From Anaeromassilibacillus senegalensis (GTDB lineage: Bacteria > Bacillota > Clostridia > Oscillospirales > Acutalibacteraceae), in NCBI RefSeq assembly GCF_001261775.1, contig NZ_LN868537.1:916690-980689 (forward strand): 64,000 nt of DNA, in the 5' to 3' direction. The notes below the pieces were generated by a model. That model searched no databases. It was not told where the DNA came from and saw nothing but the letters and a program-made list of their open reading frames with translations. Below are positions 1-8,463 of this stretch, one piece after another. Within the stretch, counting starts at the first letter, position 1. Each line of letters opens with the position of its first letter. Position numbers and translations under genes: made by a program.

Positions 1-1
1 C

Positions 2-2059
2 CTGCGCTTTGATGCGTTCAATTTCCGCCGCACGGCCCAACAGCCCGGCGTTTCTCGCCAGGGAACCGCCCGTCAGGGAACCGCCAGCATTGACTACCTG
101 CCCGTCCAATGTCACGATCCGGAATTTGTACCGATACCGTTTGGCGACAGCCGTCGCGGCGTCAAGATCCTCCACCACAACAATGCGGCCCAGCAGGGAA
201 TTTTTGATCCCGTTGAACCGATCCTCACAATCGCAGAGTTTTCCCGCGATGCCGACCACGCCGGGACAATCTTCCAGCCCAGGCTCGTCCAGCACATTGC
301 CGCGGATATTGGAAAGCGGCAAAAAGGTCGCCCGACCACCGTTGCGCTGCTTGAGGAAGCCGATTGCCCGTTTTGCGTCCTGCTCCGTCTCCACCACGAT
401 ATTCTGCATCGCCGCGCCCAGCGCGATTTCAATCGCCACCGCGTATTCCCGCGGGACCTTAATCAGCCGGGAAACCGGGCCGAGAATCCCGCCGAGCGTA
501 CCGTGCCCCGCCTCTTTCATGACAACCTTGACGCTCTGCGAAAATCCCTCCAGATTGCGTTCCAGATCCTCCAGCAAACGCGCCTTGCGCGCACATTCGT
601 TGGCATCCAAATGCAGTCGATCGCTCTGCTGCTTGGCATTTTCCACACGCTGCCGGCGGCTGTTCAGGCGCAGTTCATAACCCTTCACCGTGTTCCCCAA
701 CGCCTGAATGCGGTCCTGTGTATCCACCAGCATTTGAGCGTAATCTGCGCCGCTCTGTTCCAGTTCCTGTGCGCGGAGCCGCTTCTCAGCCAACGACTCT
801 TCCACTGTCTGCATGCGAAGCTTGATTTCTGAAATAGTAGAAGCCGCCGTCATCGATGCCAGCTTTTGCTCCGTAGATGCCGTGGACAGCGCGTTAATTT
901 GGCGGGAATACGCGTCAATCTGGGAAACAGTTTCCCCCATGCCGCGCCGCAGCTCTTCCAAACGCGCGGAACAGGCGTTGCTTTCCACCTCCTTTTCCAA
1001 GACAAAGCGGTCTTTTTCCGCAATTTCCGCATTTTTGGCAGCGATTTCCGCGTCCATATCCTTTCCGGACTGATCGGACTGTGCGATTTCCCGTTCAATG
1101 CGCGCAATGTTCTGCCTGCTATGTAGAATATCGTTTTCAAAGACGGAAATTTCTCCGTCCTTCGCCATGGCGGCTTCTTCCAAGCGGGAAGCCTCCTGCC
1201 GCACCTCGTCCACCTTGGCGGTACAGGCATTTGCCTGCATAAAGCTTTCTTCTATGCGGCGCTCAATTGCCGCCAGTTGTTCTTCTATTTCATTATAATG
1301 ATTTTTAGCGATGATAATACGGTCGTCATGCTCGCGCAAAACTTTACCGGAACGCTCGAGCGTATTCAGCCAAAGACTGATTTCCAGCGTGCGTTTTTCT
1401 GAAGCATATTCCAAATACTGCTCCGCTTTTTCCGCCTGCTCCTTCAGCGGCCCGACACGGTCTTCCAGCTCTGAAAGGATATCGCGCAGGCGCAGAAGAT
1501 TCTCTTCGGCCTGGTTCAGGCGGCGCTCCGATTCTTCTTTGCGGTAGCGAAAGCGGGAAATCCCCGCCGCCTCTTCAAAAATCTCGCGCCGGTCCTCGCT
1601 GCGCGCCGCGACAATGCTGTCGATCTTGCCCTGACCGATGATGGAATAACCATCGCGCCCCAGCCCGGTATCCATGAACAGCTCGTTGATGTCGCGCAGA
1701 CGGACCGCTGCCTTGTTGATCATGTATTCACTGTCTCCGGAGCGGTAATACCGCCGCGTGATGGAGACAGTGTCGTTGTCAAAGGAAAGCTGGCGGTCTG
1801 CATTGTCGATACACAGGGTCACTTCCGCAAATCCCTGCGGCTTTCTGGCGGGCGTGCCGTTGAAAATGACATCCTCCATACGGGTACAGCGCAAAGTACG
1901 GGTGGACTGCTCCCCCAGCACCCAGCGGACAGCGTCGCTGATATTACTTTTTCCGCTGCCGTTCGGCCCAACTACCGCGGTAATGCCCTGATTGAACGTC
2001 AACGTGGTTTTATCGGGAAATGTTTTAAACCCCTGGATCTCCAAAGATTTTAAGAGCAA
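2..2059 (-). CDS. smc: Chromosome partition protein SMC (N-terminal 686 residues, runs off the left edge)
   Basis: SMC is the ATPase of the condensin complex (with ScpA/ScpB) that compacts and segregates the nucleoid. The N-terminal ATP-binding head is clear: the protein opens LLKSLEIQGFKTFPDKTTL and carries the Walker A GPNGSGKSN near residue 35. The head is followed by a long Glu/Lys/Arg-rich coiled coil (about residues 165-500), then the flexible hinge with GHGTLGGILGPVSRL, and it ends at the window edge just after LTGGSLARNAGLLGRAAEI. A full-length protein is near 1,190 residues, so roughly 500 are missing. I chose the TTG at 2057-2059 because it gives the family N-terminus and follows GGAAGGGATG. 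It is the last visible gene of the topA-to-smc run, 34 nt behind the radical SAM gene. The rnc-radical SAM-smc order is common in Clostridia. Confidence 0.95.
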   Translation of the reverse strand, partial: MLLKSLEIQGFKTFPDKTTLTFNQGITAVVGPNGSGKSNISDAVRWVLGEQSTRTLRCTRMEDVIFNGTPARKPQGFAEVTLCIDNADRQLSFDNDTVSITRRYYRSGDSEYMINKAAVRLRDINELFMDTGLGRDGYSIIGQGKIDSIVAARSEDRREIFEEAAGISRFRYRKEESERRLNQAEENLLRLRDILSELEDRVGPLKEQAEKAEQYLEYASEKRTLEISLWLNTLERSGKVLREHDDRIIIAKNHYNEIEEQLAAIERRIEESFMQANACTAKVDEVRQEASRLEEAAMAKDGEISVFENDILHSRQNIARIEREIAQSDQSGKDMDAEIAAKNAEIAEKDRFVLEKEVESNACSARLEELRRGMGETVSQIDAYSRQINALSTASTEQKLASMTAASTISEIKLRMQTVEESLAEKRLRAQELEQSGADYAQMLVDTQDRIQALGNTVKGYELRLNSRRQRVENAKQQSDRLHLDANECARKARLLEDLERNLEGFSQSVKVVMKEAGHGTLGGILGPVSRLIKVPREYAVAIEIALGAAMQNIVVETEQDAKRAIGFLKQRNGGRATFLPLSNIRGNVLDEPGLEDCPGVVGIAGKLCDCEDRFNGIKNSLLGRIVVVEDLDAATAVAKRYRYKFRIVTLDGQVVNAGGSLTGGSLARNAGLLGRAAEIERIKAQ

Positions 2060-2093
2060 GCTGTCACATCCCTTCCGATGGAAATATGGATTT

Positions 2094-3095
2094 TCAAAGC
2101 GCGTTTACCTGAAATTGTCCCAAATCAATCTGCGCATCCTGCACAAATCGTACTGAATACCCCATTTGCGTCAACGCGGTAAGGTTCTTTTTCTTTTGAC
2201 CCAATGCTTTGGAAATATCTTTTGGATTTACTCTGATTTTTATAGTAAATCCAATATCCATATCATCTTTTAAGCACTTATAAACTTTATTGTAGAATCT
2301 ATGACTCTCGCAGAGTTCCCGAAAAGCGGGGTGCCACGGCCCCGCCAACCGGTCCCGCTCCAATTCCGGCGTACTATGTAAACCAAGGCGAATAACCCGG
2401 ATCTGTTCCCCTTCAAAGAAATCCAGCAATTCCGCGCACAACGAAACCGCTTCCTCCAGTTCCATGGGGAAATACGCGCCGCTCTGATAAAGCGCTTCCA
2501 ATTCTGTTTCCCGCATAACGATCGTTGGATAAATGCGGATTGTATCGGGCTTTAAGGCCGCAAGCCTGCGGGCCGTATTCATCGCCCCCGCAGGCGTGTC
2601 GCCATAAAGACCGGTCATCATTTGCAGTCCCAGAGAAAATCCGTATGCACGAATCTGCGCGGAAGCCTTTTCCACTTGAGCCGAGGTGTGTCCGCGCCGG
2701 TTGCAGTCCAGCACACGATCATCCATGCTCTGCGCCCCCAGTTCAATGGAAGACACCCCATACCGCTTTAAAAGGGACAATATTTCTTCATCGATGGCGT
2801 CCGGCCGGGTGGAAATACGAATTCCCGCAAAACCATCTTTTCCCACAAACGGGGCCGCCGCTTCCAAAAGAGAGATCATATCGCCGCGTTCGATCGCAGT
2901 AAAGCTCCCGCCAAAAAAGGCAATTTCCGCACTTTGTATCTCCTGCAGACTTCTTTGAGCGGTCTGAACCGCTTCGATCACATCCCGCGCTGTTGGCTGG
3001 ATTTGACGGCCCGTAATGCTGCGCTGGTTACAGAAGCTGCATTGGTGTAGACAGCCGTTGTGCGGCACAAACAGCGCTACGTTCGCGTGTTTCAA
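2094..3095 (-). CDS. Radical SAM protein with Elp3-like C-terminal region
   Basis: A 333-residue radical SAM enzyme. The cluster-binding cysteines are C15-x3-C19-x2-C22 (CLHQCSFC), followed by FFGGSFTAIE and the RISTRPDAI and SIELGAQSMDD strands of the Elp3/YhcC-like barrel (COG1243-type). Downstream of the barrel is a short region resembling the part between the radical SAM and acetyltransferase domains of Elp3, but there is no acetyltransferase domain. The substrate is unknown; a tRNA-modification role is only suggested by the Elp3 relationship. The start is a TTG overlapping the rnc stop by 4 nt (TTGA), so translational coupling to rnc is likely. The gene sits between rnc and smc, as in many Clostridia. 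Confidence 0.85.
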   Translation of the reverse strand: MKHANVALFVPHNGCLHQCSFCNQRSITGRQIQPTARDVIEAVQTAQRSLQEIQSAEIAFFGGSFTAIERGDMISLLEAAAPFVGKDGFAGIRISTRPDAIDEEILSLLKRYGVSSIELGAQSMDDRVLDCNRRGHTSAQVEKASAQIRAYGFSLGLQMMTGLYGDTPAGAMNTARRLAALKPDTIRIYPTIVMRETELEALYQSGAYFPMELEEAVSLCAELLDFFEGEQIRVIRLGLHSTPELERDRLAGPWHPAFRELCESHRFYNKVYKCLKDDMDIGFTIKIRVNPKDISKALGQKKKNLTALTQMGYSVRFVQDAQIDLGQFQVNAL

Positions 3096-3775
3096 TAGCC
3101 CATCAGCTCCAGCGCCTCACGCGCCGCCTGCTGTTCAGCTTCTTTCTTGTTGCGCCCGCCGCCCTTGCCGATCACATTGCTGTTCAGATGGACCTCCACG
3201 GTAAAATGCTTGTCGTGGTCGGGGCCGCTTTCACCGATCAGCACATACTCCAGATGTTCCTCGGGATTTTGCTGCACAATTTCCTGCAGCGCGGTTTTAT
3301 AGTCCTTAAACGCTTTTGGCCTTTGTGTTTTGAGCATTGGCAATACAAAGCGCAGAATAAACTTGCGCGCTTCTTCCATGCCTGCGTCCATATAGATCGC
3401 TGCAATGACCGCCTCAAACGCGTCTGCCAGAATGGAAGAACGTGTGCGCCCGCCGGAATTCTGCTCGCCATGGCTCAGACGCATGAATTTTCCCAAATCG
3501 ATCTGCTTGGCAAATCCGCAGCACGCCTTCTCACATACAAGCGCAGCGCGGTTTTTGGTAAGGTCTCCCTCCGGCATTTCCGTATTATTCTTAAACAGAT
3601 AATCCGCGACAACAAAGCCAAGGACAGAATCGCCCAAAAACTCCAAACGCTCGTTGCTTTGCTCCTTTCCCTTCGCCTCGTTGGCGAAAGAAGAGTGTGT
3701 TAAAGCGGTCAATAAAAGCTGTTTATTTTTGAAATGGTACCCCAGTTTTTCTTCAAATTCTTTATAGTCCGTCAT
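3092..3775 (-). CDS. rnc: Ribonuclease III
   Basis: Endonuclease for double-stranded RNA that processes rRNA precursors and regulatory duplexes in the cytoplasm. Its 227 residues match the family length. The signature NERLEFLGDSVL lies at residues 41-52 and contains the catalytic acidic residues; the second acidic motif is in ILADAFEAVIAAIYMDAG near 115-132. A double-stranded-RNA-binding domain fills about 155-227 and ends with the KKEAEQQAAREAL helix. It lies 18 nt behind plsX and overlaps the radical SAM gene by 4 nt. In many Firmicutes acpP sits between plsX and rnc; it is absent from this position. Confidence 0.97.
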   Translation of the reverse strand: MTDYKEFEEKLGYHFKNKQLLLTALTHSSFANEAKGKEQSNERLEFLGDSVLGFVVADYLFKNNTEMPEGDLTKNRAALVCEKACCGFAKQIDLGKFMRLSHGEQNSGGRTRSSILADAFEAVIAAIYMDAGMEEARKFILRFVLPMLKTQRPKAFKDYKTALQEIVQQNPEEHLEYVLIGESGPDHDKHFTVEVHLNSNVIGKGGGRNKKEAEQQAAREALELMGY

Positions 3776-3793
3776 ATCCAGACCTCCTGAAAA

Positions 3794-4801
3794 TCAATCC
3801 GCGGCATTCTCCTTATACGCAGCCACAGACGCGGTAATTTCATCCACCACATTGCCCGCTACATACGCTTTGGTGAGACGCAGTGCATTTTTCACCGTCT
3901 TTGCTTTGGCGCTGCCATGGGTTTTAAAGACCGGTTTTGCCGCGCCCATGATCGGCGCACCGCCGTATTCGTTGTAATCCATGGTTTTCTTCATCGCCGT
4001 CATATCTTTTAACACCAAAGAAGCCGCCAGCTTATTCTTCCCGTTTTTCGTGAAAATCTCCTTGATCATGCGCATCATGGTGGTGGAAACACCTTCATAC
4101 ATTTTCAGCAGCATATTTCCAGTAAAGCCGTCGGTCACCACAACCTCCGCAGCATCATCCGGAACCTCGCGCGCTTCAATGTTTCCAACAAAATTCAATT
4201 TGGATTCCTTCAGCAACGCATACGCTTCGTGCTGCAGCTCGCCGCCCTTATGCTCCTCTGTGCCGATATTTGCCAAACCCACACGCGGATTCTGGACTTC
4301 CATTACCTTGTTCATGTAAATGGAACCCATAACACCGAACTGACGCAGCATCTCCGGCTTGCATTCCACATTGGCGCCGCAGTCAATCAGCATGAAAAAC
4401 CCTTTCCTTTTGGGAAGTACTGGTGCAAACGCAACGCGTTTGATATTTTTAATGCGTTTGACAATCATGGTTGTTCCAACCACCAGCGCGCCGGAATTGC
4501 CGCCGGAAAGAAACGCATCCCCCTCACCAGCCGCAAGCTTTTTCAGTCCCAACGCCATGGAGCTGTTGGATTTAGACTTTAAAATTTCCCCCGCGTGGTC
4601 CTCCATGGTGATGACGTCCGGCGTATCCGCAATTTCCATCCGGTTCAAAGAAATATTGTTCTCCTTTGCCACACGGCGAATTTCCGTCTCGCTGCCGGTC
4701 AGCAGAATATCAATGTCCAACTCCTGCACAGCTTCCGCGCAGCCCTTCAGGATTTCCAATGGAGCATTATCTCCACCAAACGCATCTACAATAATTTTCA
4801 T
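3794..4801 (-). CDS. plsX: Phosphate acyltransferase PlsX
   Basis: Converts acyl-ACP and phosphate to acyl phosphate, the substrate PlsY uses to start phospholipid synthesis at the membrane. The 335-residue protein opens MKIIVDAFGGDNAPLEILKG and retains the family GNSGALVVGT, DCGANVECKPE and VVTDGFTGN motifs. The ATG at 4799-4801 is chosen because GGGAGGTATAACA stands immediately upstream; an in-frame codon 21 nt earlier would place that ribosome-binding site inside the gene. It is 43 nt behind trmFO and 18 nt ahead of rnc in a co-directional run. No fapR or fabD is visible beside it. Confidence 0.97.
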   Translation of the reverse strand: MKIIVDAFGGDNAPLEILKGCAEAVQELDIDILLTGSETEIRRVAKENNISLNRMEIADTPDVITMEDHAGEILKSKSNSSMALGLKKLAAGEGDAFLSGGNSGALVVGTTMIVKRIKNIKRVAFAPVLPKRKGFFMLIDCGANVECKPEMLRQFGVMGSIYMNKVMEVQNPRVGLANIGTEEHKGGELQHEAYALLKESKLNFVGNIEAREVPDDAAEVVVTDGFTGNMLLKMYEGVSTTMMRMIKEIFTKNGKNKLAASLVLKDMTAMKKTMDYNEYGGAPIMGAAKPVFKTHGSAKAKTVKNALRLTKAYVAGNVVDEITASVAAYKENAAD

Positions 4802-4844
4802 TGTTATACCTCCCGCAGCCAAAGAGCTGCTATGAAATCCATAT

Positions 4845-6155
4845 TTACTCTATATGTTGTATGATATCGCTCAGTAATTGTAACGAGCGCTCAGAAAACG
4901 CTGCATAACGCGCGCGTTTATCCCGGATATGCGGTTCGATCGGCGGCATGACGCCGAAATTTGCCCCCATCGGCTGGAAATCGCTTTCCCCGCCGTTCTG
5001 TACATACCGGCTCAGTGCGCCGATCATTGTTTCCGGCGGCAAGGTAAGGGTGGCTTTCTCCTGCGCCCGGCGCGCCGCGTTCCTTCCAGCCATCAGGCCG
5101 CTGGACGCGGATTCCATGTATCCCTCTACGCCGGTTATTTGTCCCGCAAAAAACAGGTTTGGATTATTCCGCACGCTGTAATCGCTGTTTAAAACCTCCG
5201 GAGAATTTAAAAATGTATTACGGTGCATCACGCCGTACCGGATAAATTCTGCCTGCTCCAGCCCCGGAATGAGACCGAACACACGCTTCTGTTCGCCAAA
5301 TTTCAGGTTGGTCTGGAATCCCACCAGATTATACAGGGTCCCTTCCCGGTCCTCGCGCCGCAGCTGCACCACGGCCCAGGGCCGGTGCCCCGTATTGGGG
5401 TCCCTCAGCCCCACCGGCTTGAGCGGCCCAAAGCGGATCGTATCCGCGCCGCGCTGTGCCATGACCTCCACCGGCATACAGCCCTCGTATACCTTTGGGT
5501 CGGCAACGTCAAAATCGTGAACCGGCGCACGTTCCGCATGGATCAGCGCATCATAGAAGCGCTCGTATTCCTCTTTGTTCATCGGGCAGTTCAGGTAGGC
5601 GTCATCCTCACCTTTGCCATACCGCGACGCGGCAAAAATCCGCTCCCGGTTCAGGCTCTCCGCTGTGACGATCGGTGCGGCGGCGTCAAAAAAGCTGAGC
5701 CCTCCGCCGCACAGCGCGGCAATTTCCTGCGCCAGCGCATCGGAGGTCAACGGCCCCGTCGCAACCACGGTGATCCCCTCCGCGGGGATTTTTGTCACCT
5801 CTTCGCCACATACCTGAATCAGCGGATGCTCCCGAACCGCCTTCGTCACGGCGGCGGAAAACGCATGACGGTCCACCGCCAGCGCACCTCCGGCTGGAAC
5901 GCGACAGGAATCCGCGCACTGCATCAGCAGGGAACCCAGCCTGCGCATCTCTTCTTTTAAAAGACCCGCCGCGCTCTCCACACGCTCCGCTTTCAGAGAA
6001 TTGGAACAGATCAGCTCCGCAAAGTTCGGGCTTTGGTGCGCGGGAGAATACTTTTGGGGCTTCATTTCATAAAGCGTAACCGGAAGCCCGGCCTGCGCGA
6101 TCTGCCAAGCCGCTTCACAGCCGGCCAGGCCCGCGCCAATCACTTGTATGGTCAC
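4845..6155 (-). CDS. trmFO: Folate/FAD-dependent tRNA (uracil-54-C5)-methyltransferase TrmFO
   Basis: Makes ribothymidine at position 54 of the tRNA T-loop, using methylene-tetrahydrofolate as carbon donor and FADH2 as reductant. The 436 residues are the usual length. The N-terminal dinucleotide-binding motif is VIGAGLAGCEAAWQIA. It is followed by the family hallmarks LYEMKP, FAELICSNSLKA (with the conserved cysteine) and, near the C-terminus, QITGVEGYMESASSGLMAGR. The start is a GTG at 6153-6155 with an excellent AGGAGG 8 nt upstream. It begins 15 nt after the topA stop. The topA-trmFO pairing is common in Firmicutes. Confidence 0.97.
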   Translation of the reverse strand: MTIQVIGAGLAGCEAAWQIAQAGLPVTLYEMKPQKYSPAHQSPNFAELICSNSLKAERVESAAGLLKEEMRRLGSLLMQCADSCRVPAGGALAVDRHAFSAAVTKAVREHPLIQVCGEEVTKIPAEGITVVATGPLTSDALAQEIAALCGGGLSFFDAAAPIVTAESLNRERIFAASRYGKGEDDAYLNCPMNKEEYERFYDALIHAERAPVHDFDVADPKVYEGCMPVEVMAQRGADTIRFGPLKPVGLRDPNTGHRPWAVVQLRREDREGTLYNLVGFQTNLKFGEQKRVFGLIPGLEQAEFIRYGVMHRNTFLNSPEVLNSDYSVRNNPNLFFAGQITGVEGYMESASSGLMAGRNAARRAQEKATLTLPPETMIGALSRYVQNGGESDFQPMGANFGVMPPIEPHIRDKRARYAAFSERSLQLLSDIIQHIE

Positions 6156-6170
6156 CGGTTCTTCCTCCTA

Positions 6171-8276
6171 TCAGGACTCCGCATTTTCCTCTTCGTCCGG
6201 ATTCTGGACTTTTTCATATCCGCAATCCGGCGTGACGCAGTAGAACTTGGGATGCTTACCCTTCTTCTTTAAAAGGGTTTTTCCACACCGGGGACATTTC
6301 TGTGTCGTCGGTTCATCCCAGGAGATGAAATCGCAGTTTGGATATTCGGCACAGCCGTAAAAGATACGGCCTTTCTTTGATTTCTTTACAATCACTTTGC
6401 CGCCGCATTTGGGGCACTCCGCGCCCGTCTCCTGCACCAGCTTTTTAATATTTTTACATTCCGGATACCCCGGGCAGGCGATAAACTTGCCGTACCGGCC
6501 CATTTTAATAACCATTTGCCGGCCGCATTTTTCACAGATGATATCTGTTTCATCCTCTTTCAGAGGAATTTTCACGCCCTGCATTTCTTCTTTCGCCTGT
6601 TTGAGCGTCTTGTCAAAATCGCCGTAGAAGTGGTCCAGCGTCTCCACCCAATCGGTTTTTCCGCTCTGCACCTCATCCAGATCCTTCTCCACCTGCGCCG
6701 TAAAACGAACGTTGACAATCTTGGGGAAGCGCTCCTTCATGAGCTTCGTTGTCACTTCTCCCAGCTCCGTTGGCTTGAGCGCTTTGCCCTCACGCACCAC
6801 GTATTCGCGGCCTGTGATCGTCGAAATAGTCGCGGCATAGGTGGACGGACGGCCGATCCCGTTTTCTTCCAGGGCTTTGATCAAAGAAGCTTCTGTAAAC
6901 CGCGCCGGCGGCTGCGTAAAGTGCTGGTTGCCCGCGATTTCTTTGCAGCGCAGCAGCATCCCTTTTTCCAGGGGCGGCAGTGCGCCGCTGTCCTCTGATT
7001 CCTCGTCCTTCTTCTCTTCATACAAAACGGTGAAGCCGTCGAACGTGACGGTGTAGCCGGACGCCTTAAAGATGTAATCGTTTGCAGTGATTTCCGCCTG
7101 CGTCGTACTCTGCAGGCAGTTCGACATCTGGCAGGCAATAAAGCGCTCCCAGATCAGCTTATACAGCTTATATTGATCCGCGCTCAGGCTGTCCTTCACC
7201 TGATCCGGGGACAGGCTCGGCATGGTCGGACGGATCGCCTCATGGCCGTCCTGCGCGTTTTTCTTGGTTTTAAAGTGTCGGGGCGTATCCGGCAGATACT
7301 TCTTGCCCCAGCGTTCCAGGATATACTCGGACGCGTCCTTGATTGCATCTTCCGACAGGCGCAGGGAGTCGGTTCTCATATAGGTGATTAAACCGACGGC
7401 GCCCATCCCTTCGATTTCCACGCCTTCATACAGCTCCTGCGCAGCCTTCATGGTACGGCGCGCCTGGAAGCCCAACCGGCGGGACGCCTCCTGCTGCAGG
7501 GTGGACGTGATAAAGGGCGGCGCGGGAGATTTGCGGCGGGTTCCTTTTTTCAGGTTGGTGATGTGGTATTCGGCGTCTTCCAGCGCCGCCAGGATTTGAT
7601 CCGCCTGTTCTTTGTTTTCAATCTTAATTTTCCCGTTTGCATCCCCGTAAAAAGATGCTGGGAACGCTTTGCGGGACCCTTTGGGAATCAGCTTTGCGTC
7701 GATGCTCCAGTATTCCTCCGGCACAAAGGCGCGAATTTCCTCTTCCCGGTCCACCACCAGACGGACCGCCACCGACTGCACGCGTCCTGCGGAAAGACCG
7801 CGGCGGATCTTCTGAGAAAGAAATGGGCTGAGTTTGTAGCCCACCAGACGGTCCAAAATTCGCCGCGCCTGCTGTGCGTTGACCAGATCGATGTCAATGC
7901 TGCGCGGGTGCTCCATGCCGTTGGATACGCCCGTCTTGGTAATCTCATTAAATGTGACGCGGTTCTGGTCCTCCGTATCCAGGTCCAACAGATAAGCCAG
8001 ATGCCAGGAAATCGCCTCTCCCTCGCGGTCGGGGTCGGTTGCCAGAAAAACAAAATCGCTCTTTCCGGCCTTTTCTTTCAGTTCGTCGACCAGCTTCTCT
8101 TTGCCCTTGATGACCTCATATTTCGGTTTAAAATGCTTTTTAATATCAACGCTCAGCCGGTTCTCCTGCAGGTCGCGCACATGACCCATGGACGCGATCA
8201 CATCGTAACCCGGACCAAGGTATTTCTTTATGGTTTTCGCCTTTGCAGGCGACTCTACTATTACAAGTTTGGACAT
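6171..8276 (-). CDS. topA: DNA topoisomerase I (type IA)
   Basis: Relaxes negative supercoils through a covalent 5'-phosphotyrosine intermediate. In order: a Toprim domain opening MSKLVIVESPAKAKTIKKYL, with the metal-binding FLATDPDREGEA motif; the gate and arch domains, with the catalytic Tyr299 in GLITYMRTDS; and three C-terminal four-cysteine zinc ribbons starting at CEKCGRQM, CPKCGGKV and CPRCGKTL. The length of 701 residues is normal. The ATG at 8274-8276 is chosen over a TTG 21 nt upstream because that TTG lies directly on the GAGGTG ribosome-binding site. It probably heads the topA-trmFO-plsX-rnc-radical SAM-smc transcript, since 187 nt separate it from dprA. Confidence 0.97.
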   Translation of the reverse strand: MSKLVIVESPAKAKTIKKYLGPGYDVIASMGHVRDLQENRLSVDIKKHFKPKYEVIKGKEKLVDELKEKAGKSDFVFLATDPDREGEAISWHLAYLLDLDTEDQNRVTFNEITKTGVSNGMEHPRSIDIDLVNAQQARRILDRLVGYKLSPFLSQKIRRGLSAGRVQSVAVRLVVDREEEIRAFVPEEYWSIDAKLIPKGSRKAFPASFYGDANGKIKIENKEQADQILAALEDAEYHITNLKKGTRRKSPAPPFITSTLQQEASRRLGFQARRTMKAAQELYEGVEIEGMGAVGLITYMRTDSLRLSEDAIKDASEYILERWGKKYLPDTPRHFKTKKNAQDGHEAIRPTMPSLSPDQVKDSLSADQYKLYKLIWERFIACQMSNCLQSTTQAEITANDYIFKASGYTVTFDGFTVLYEEKKDEESEDSGALPPLEKGMLLRCKEIAGNQHFTQPPARFTEASLIKALEENGIGRPSTYAATISTITGREYVVREGKALKPTELGEVTTKLMKERFPKIVNVRFTAQVEKDLDEVQSGKTDWVETLDHFYGDFDKTLKQAKEEMQGVKIPLKEDETDIICEKCGRQMVIKMGRYGKFIACPGYPECKNIKKLVQETGAECPKCGGKVIVKKSKKGRIFYGCAEYPNCDFISWDEPTTQKCPRCGKTLLKKKGKHPKFYCVTPDCGYEKVQNPDEEENAES

Positions 8277-8332
8277 ACTGCCAAGCACCTCTTTCAAATT
8301 CTGGCGGATTCCTTACGAATCCTCAAGTACTT

Positions 8333-8360
8333 ATCTTACACTATATTTTCCATATCGCAA
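8333..8360 (-). promoter_or_regulatory. Possible sigma-A promoter for topA
   Basis: On the minus strand TTGCGA (8355-8360) is followed after 16 nt by TAAGAT (8333-8338), about 57 nt upstream of the topA start. The spacing is acceptable and the surrounding sequence is AT-rich, but both hexamers deviate from consensus, so this is a suggestion only. Confidence 0.35.
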
Positions 8361-8404
8361 TCCTATATTTATCACAAGATTCAGACTTACAAAGCGTTTA
8401 AGCC

Positions 8405-8444
8405 TTGTGAAAGCCTGCCATACATACACAGCAGGCTTTCACAA
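8405..8444. repeat. 14-bp perfect inverted repeat between dprA and topA
   Basis: TTGTGAAAGCCTGC (8405-8418) and its exact reverse complement (8431-8444) flank a 12-nt loop, 20 nt past the dprA stop. No U-run follows on either strand, so it is not a standard intrinsic terminator. It could still stabilise or end the dprA transcript, or act as a protein-binding palindrome. Confidence 0.6.
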
Positions 8445-8463
8445 AGCCTAATGTTGTACTCCA

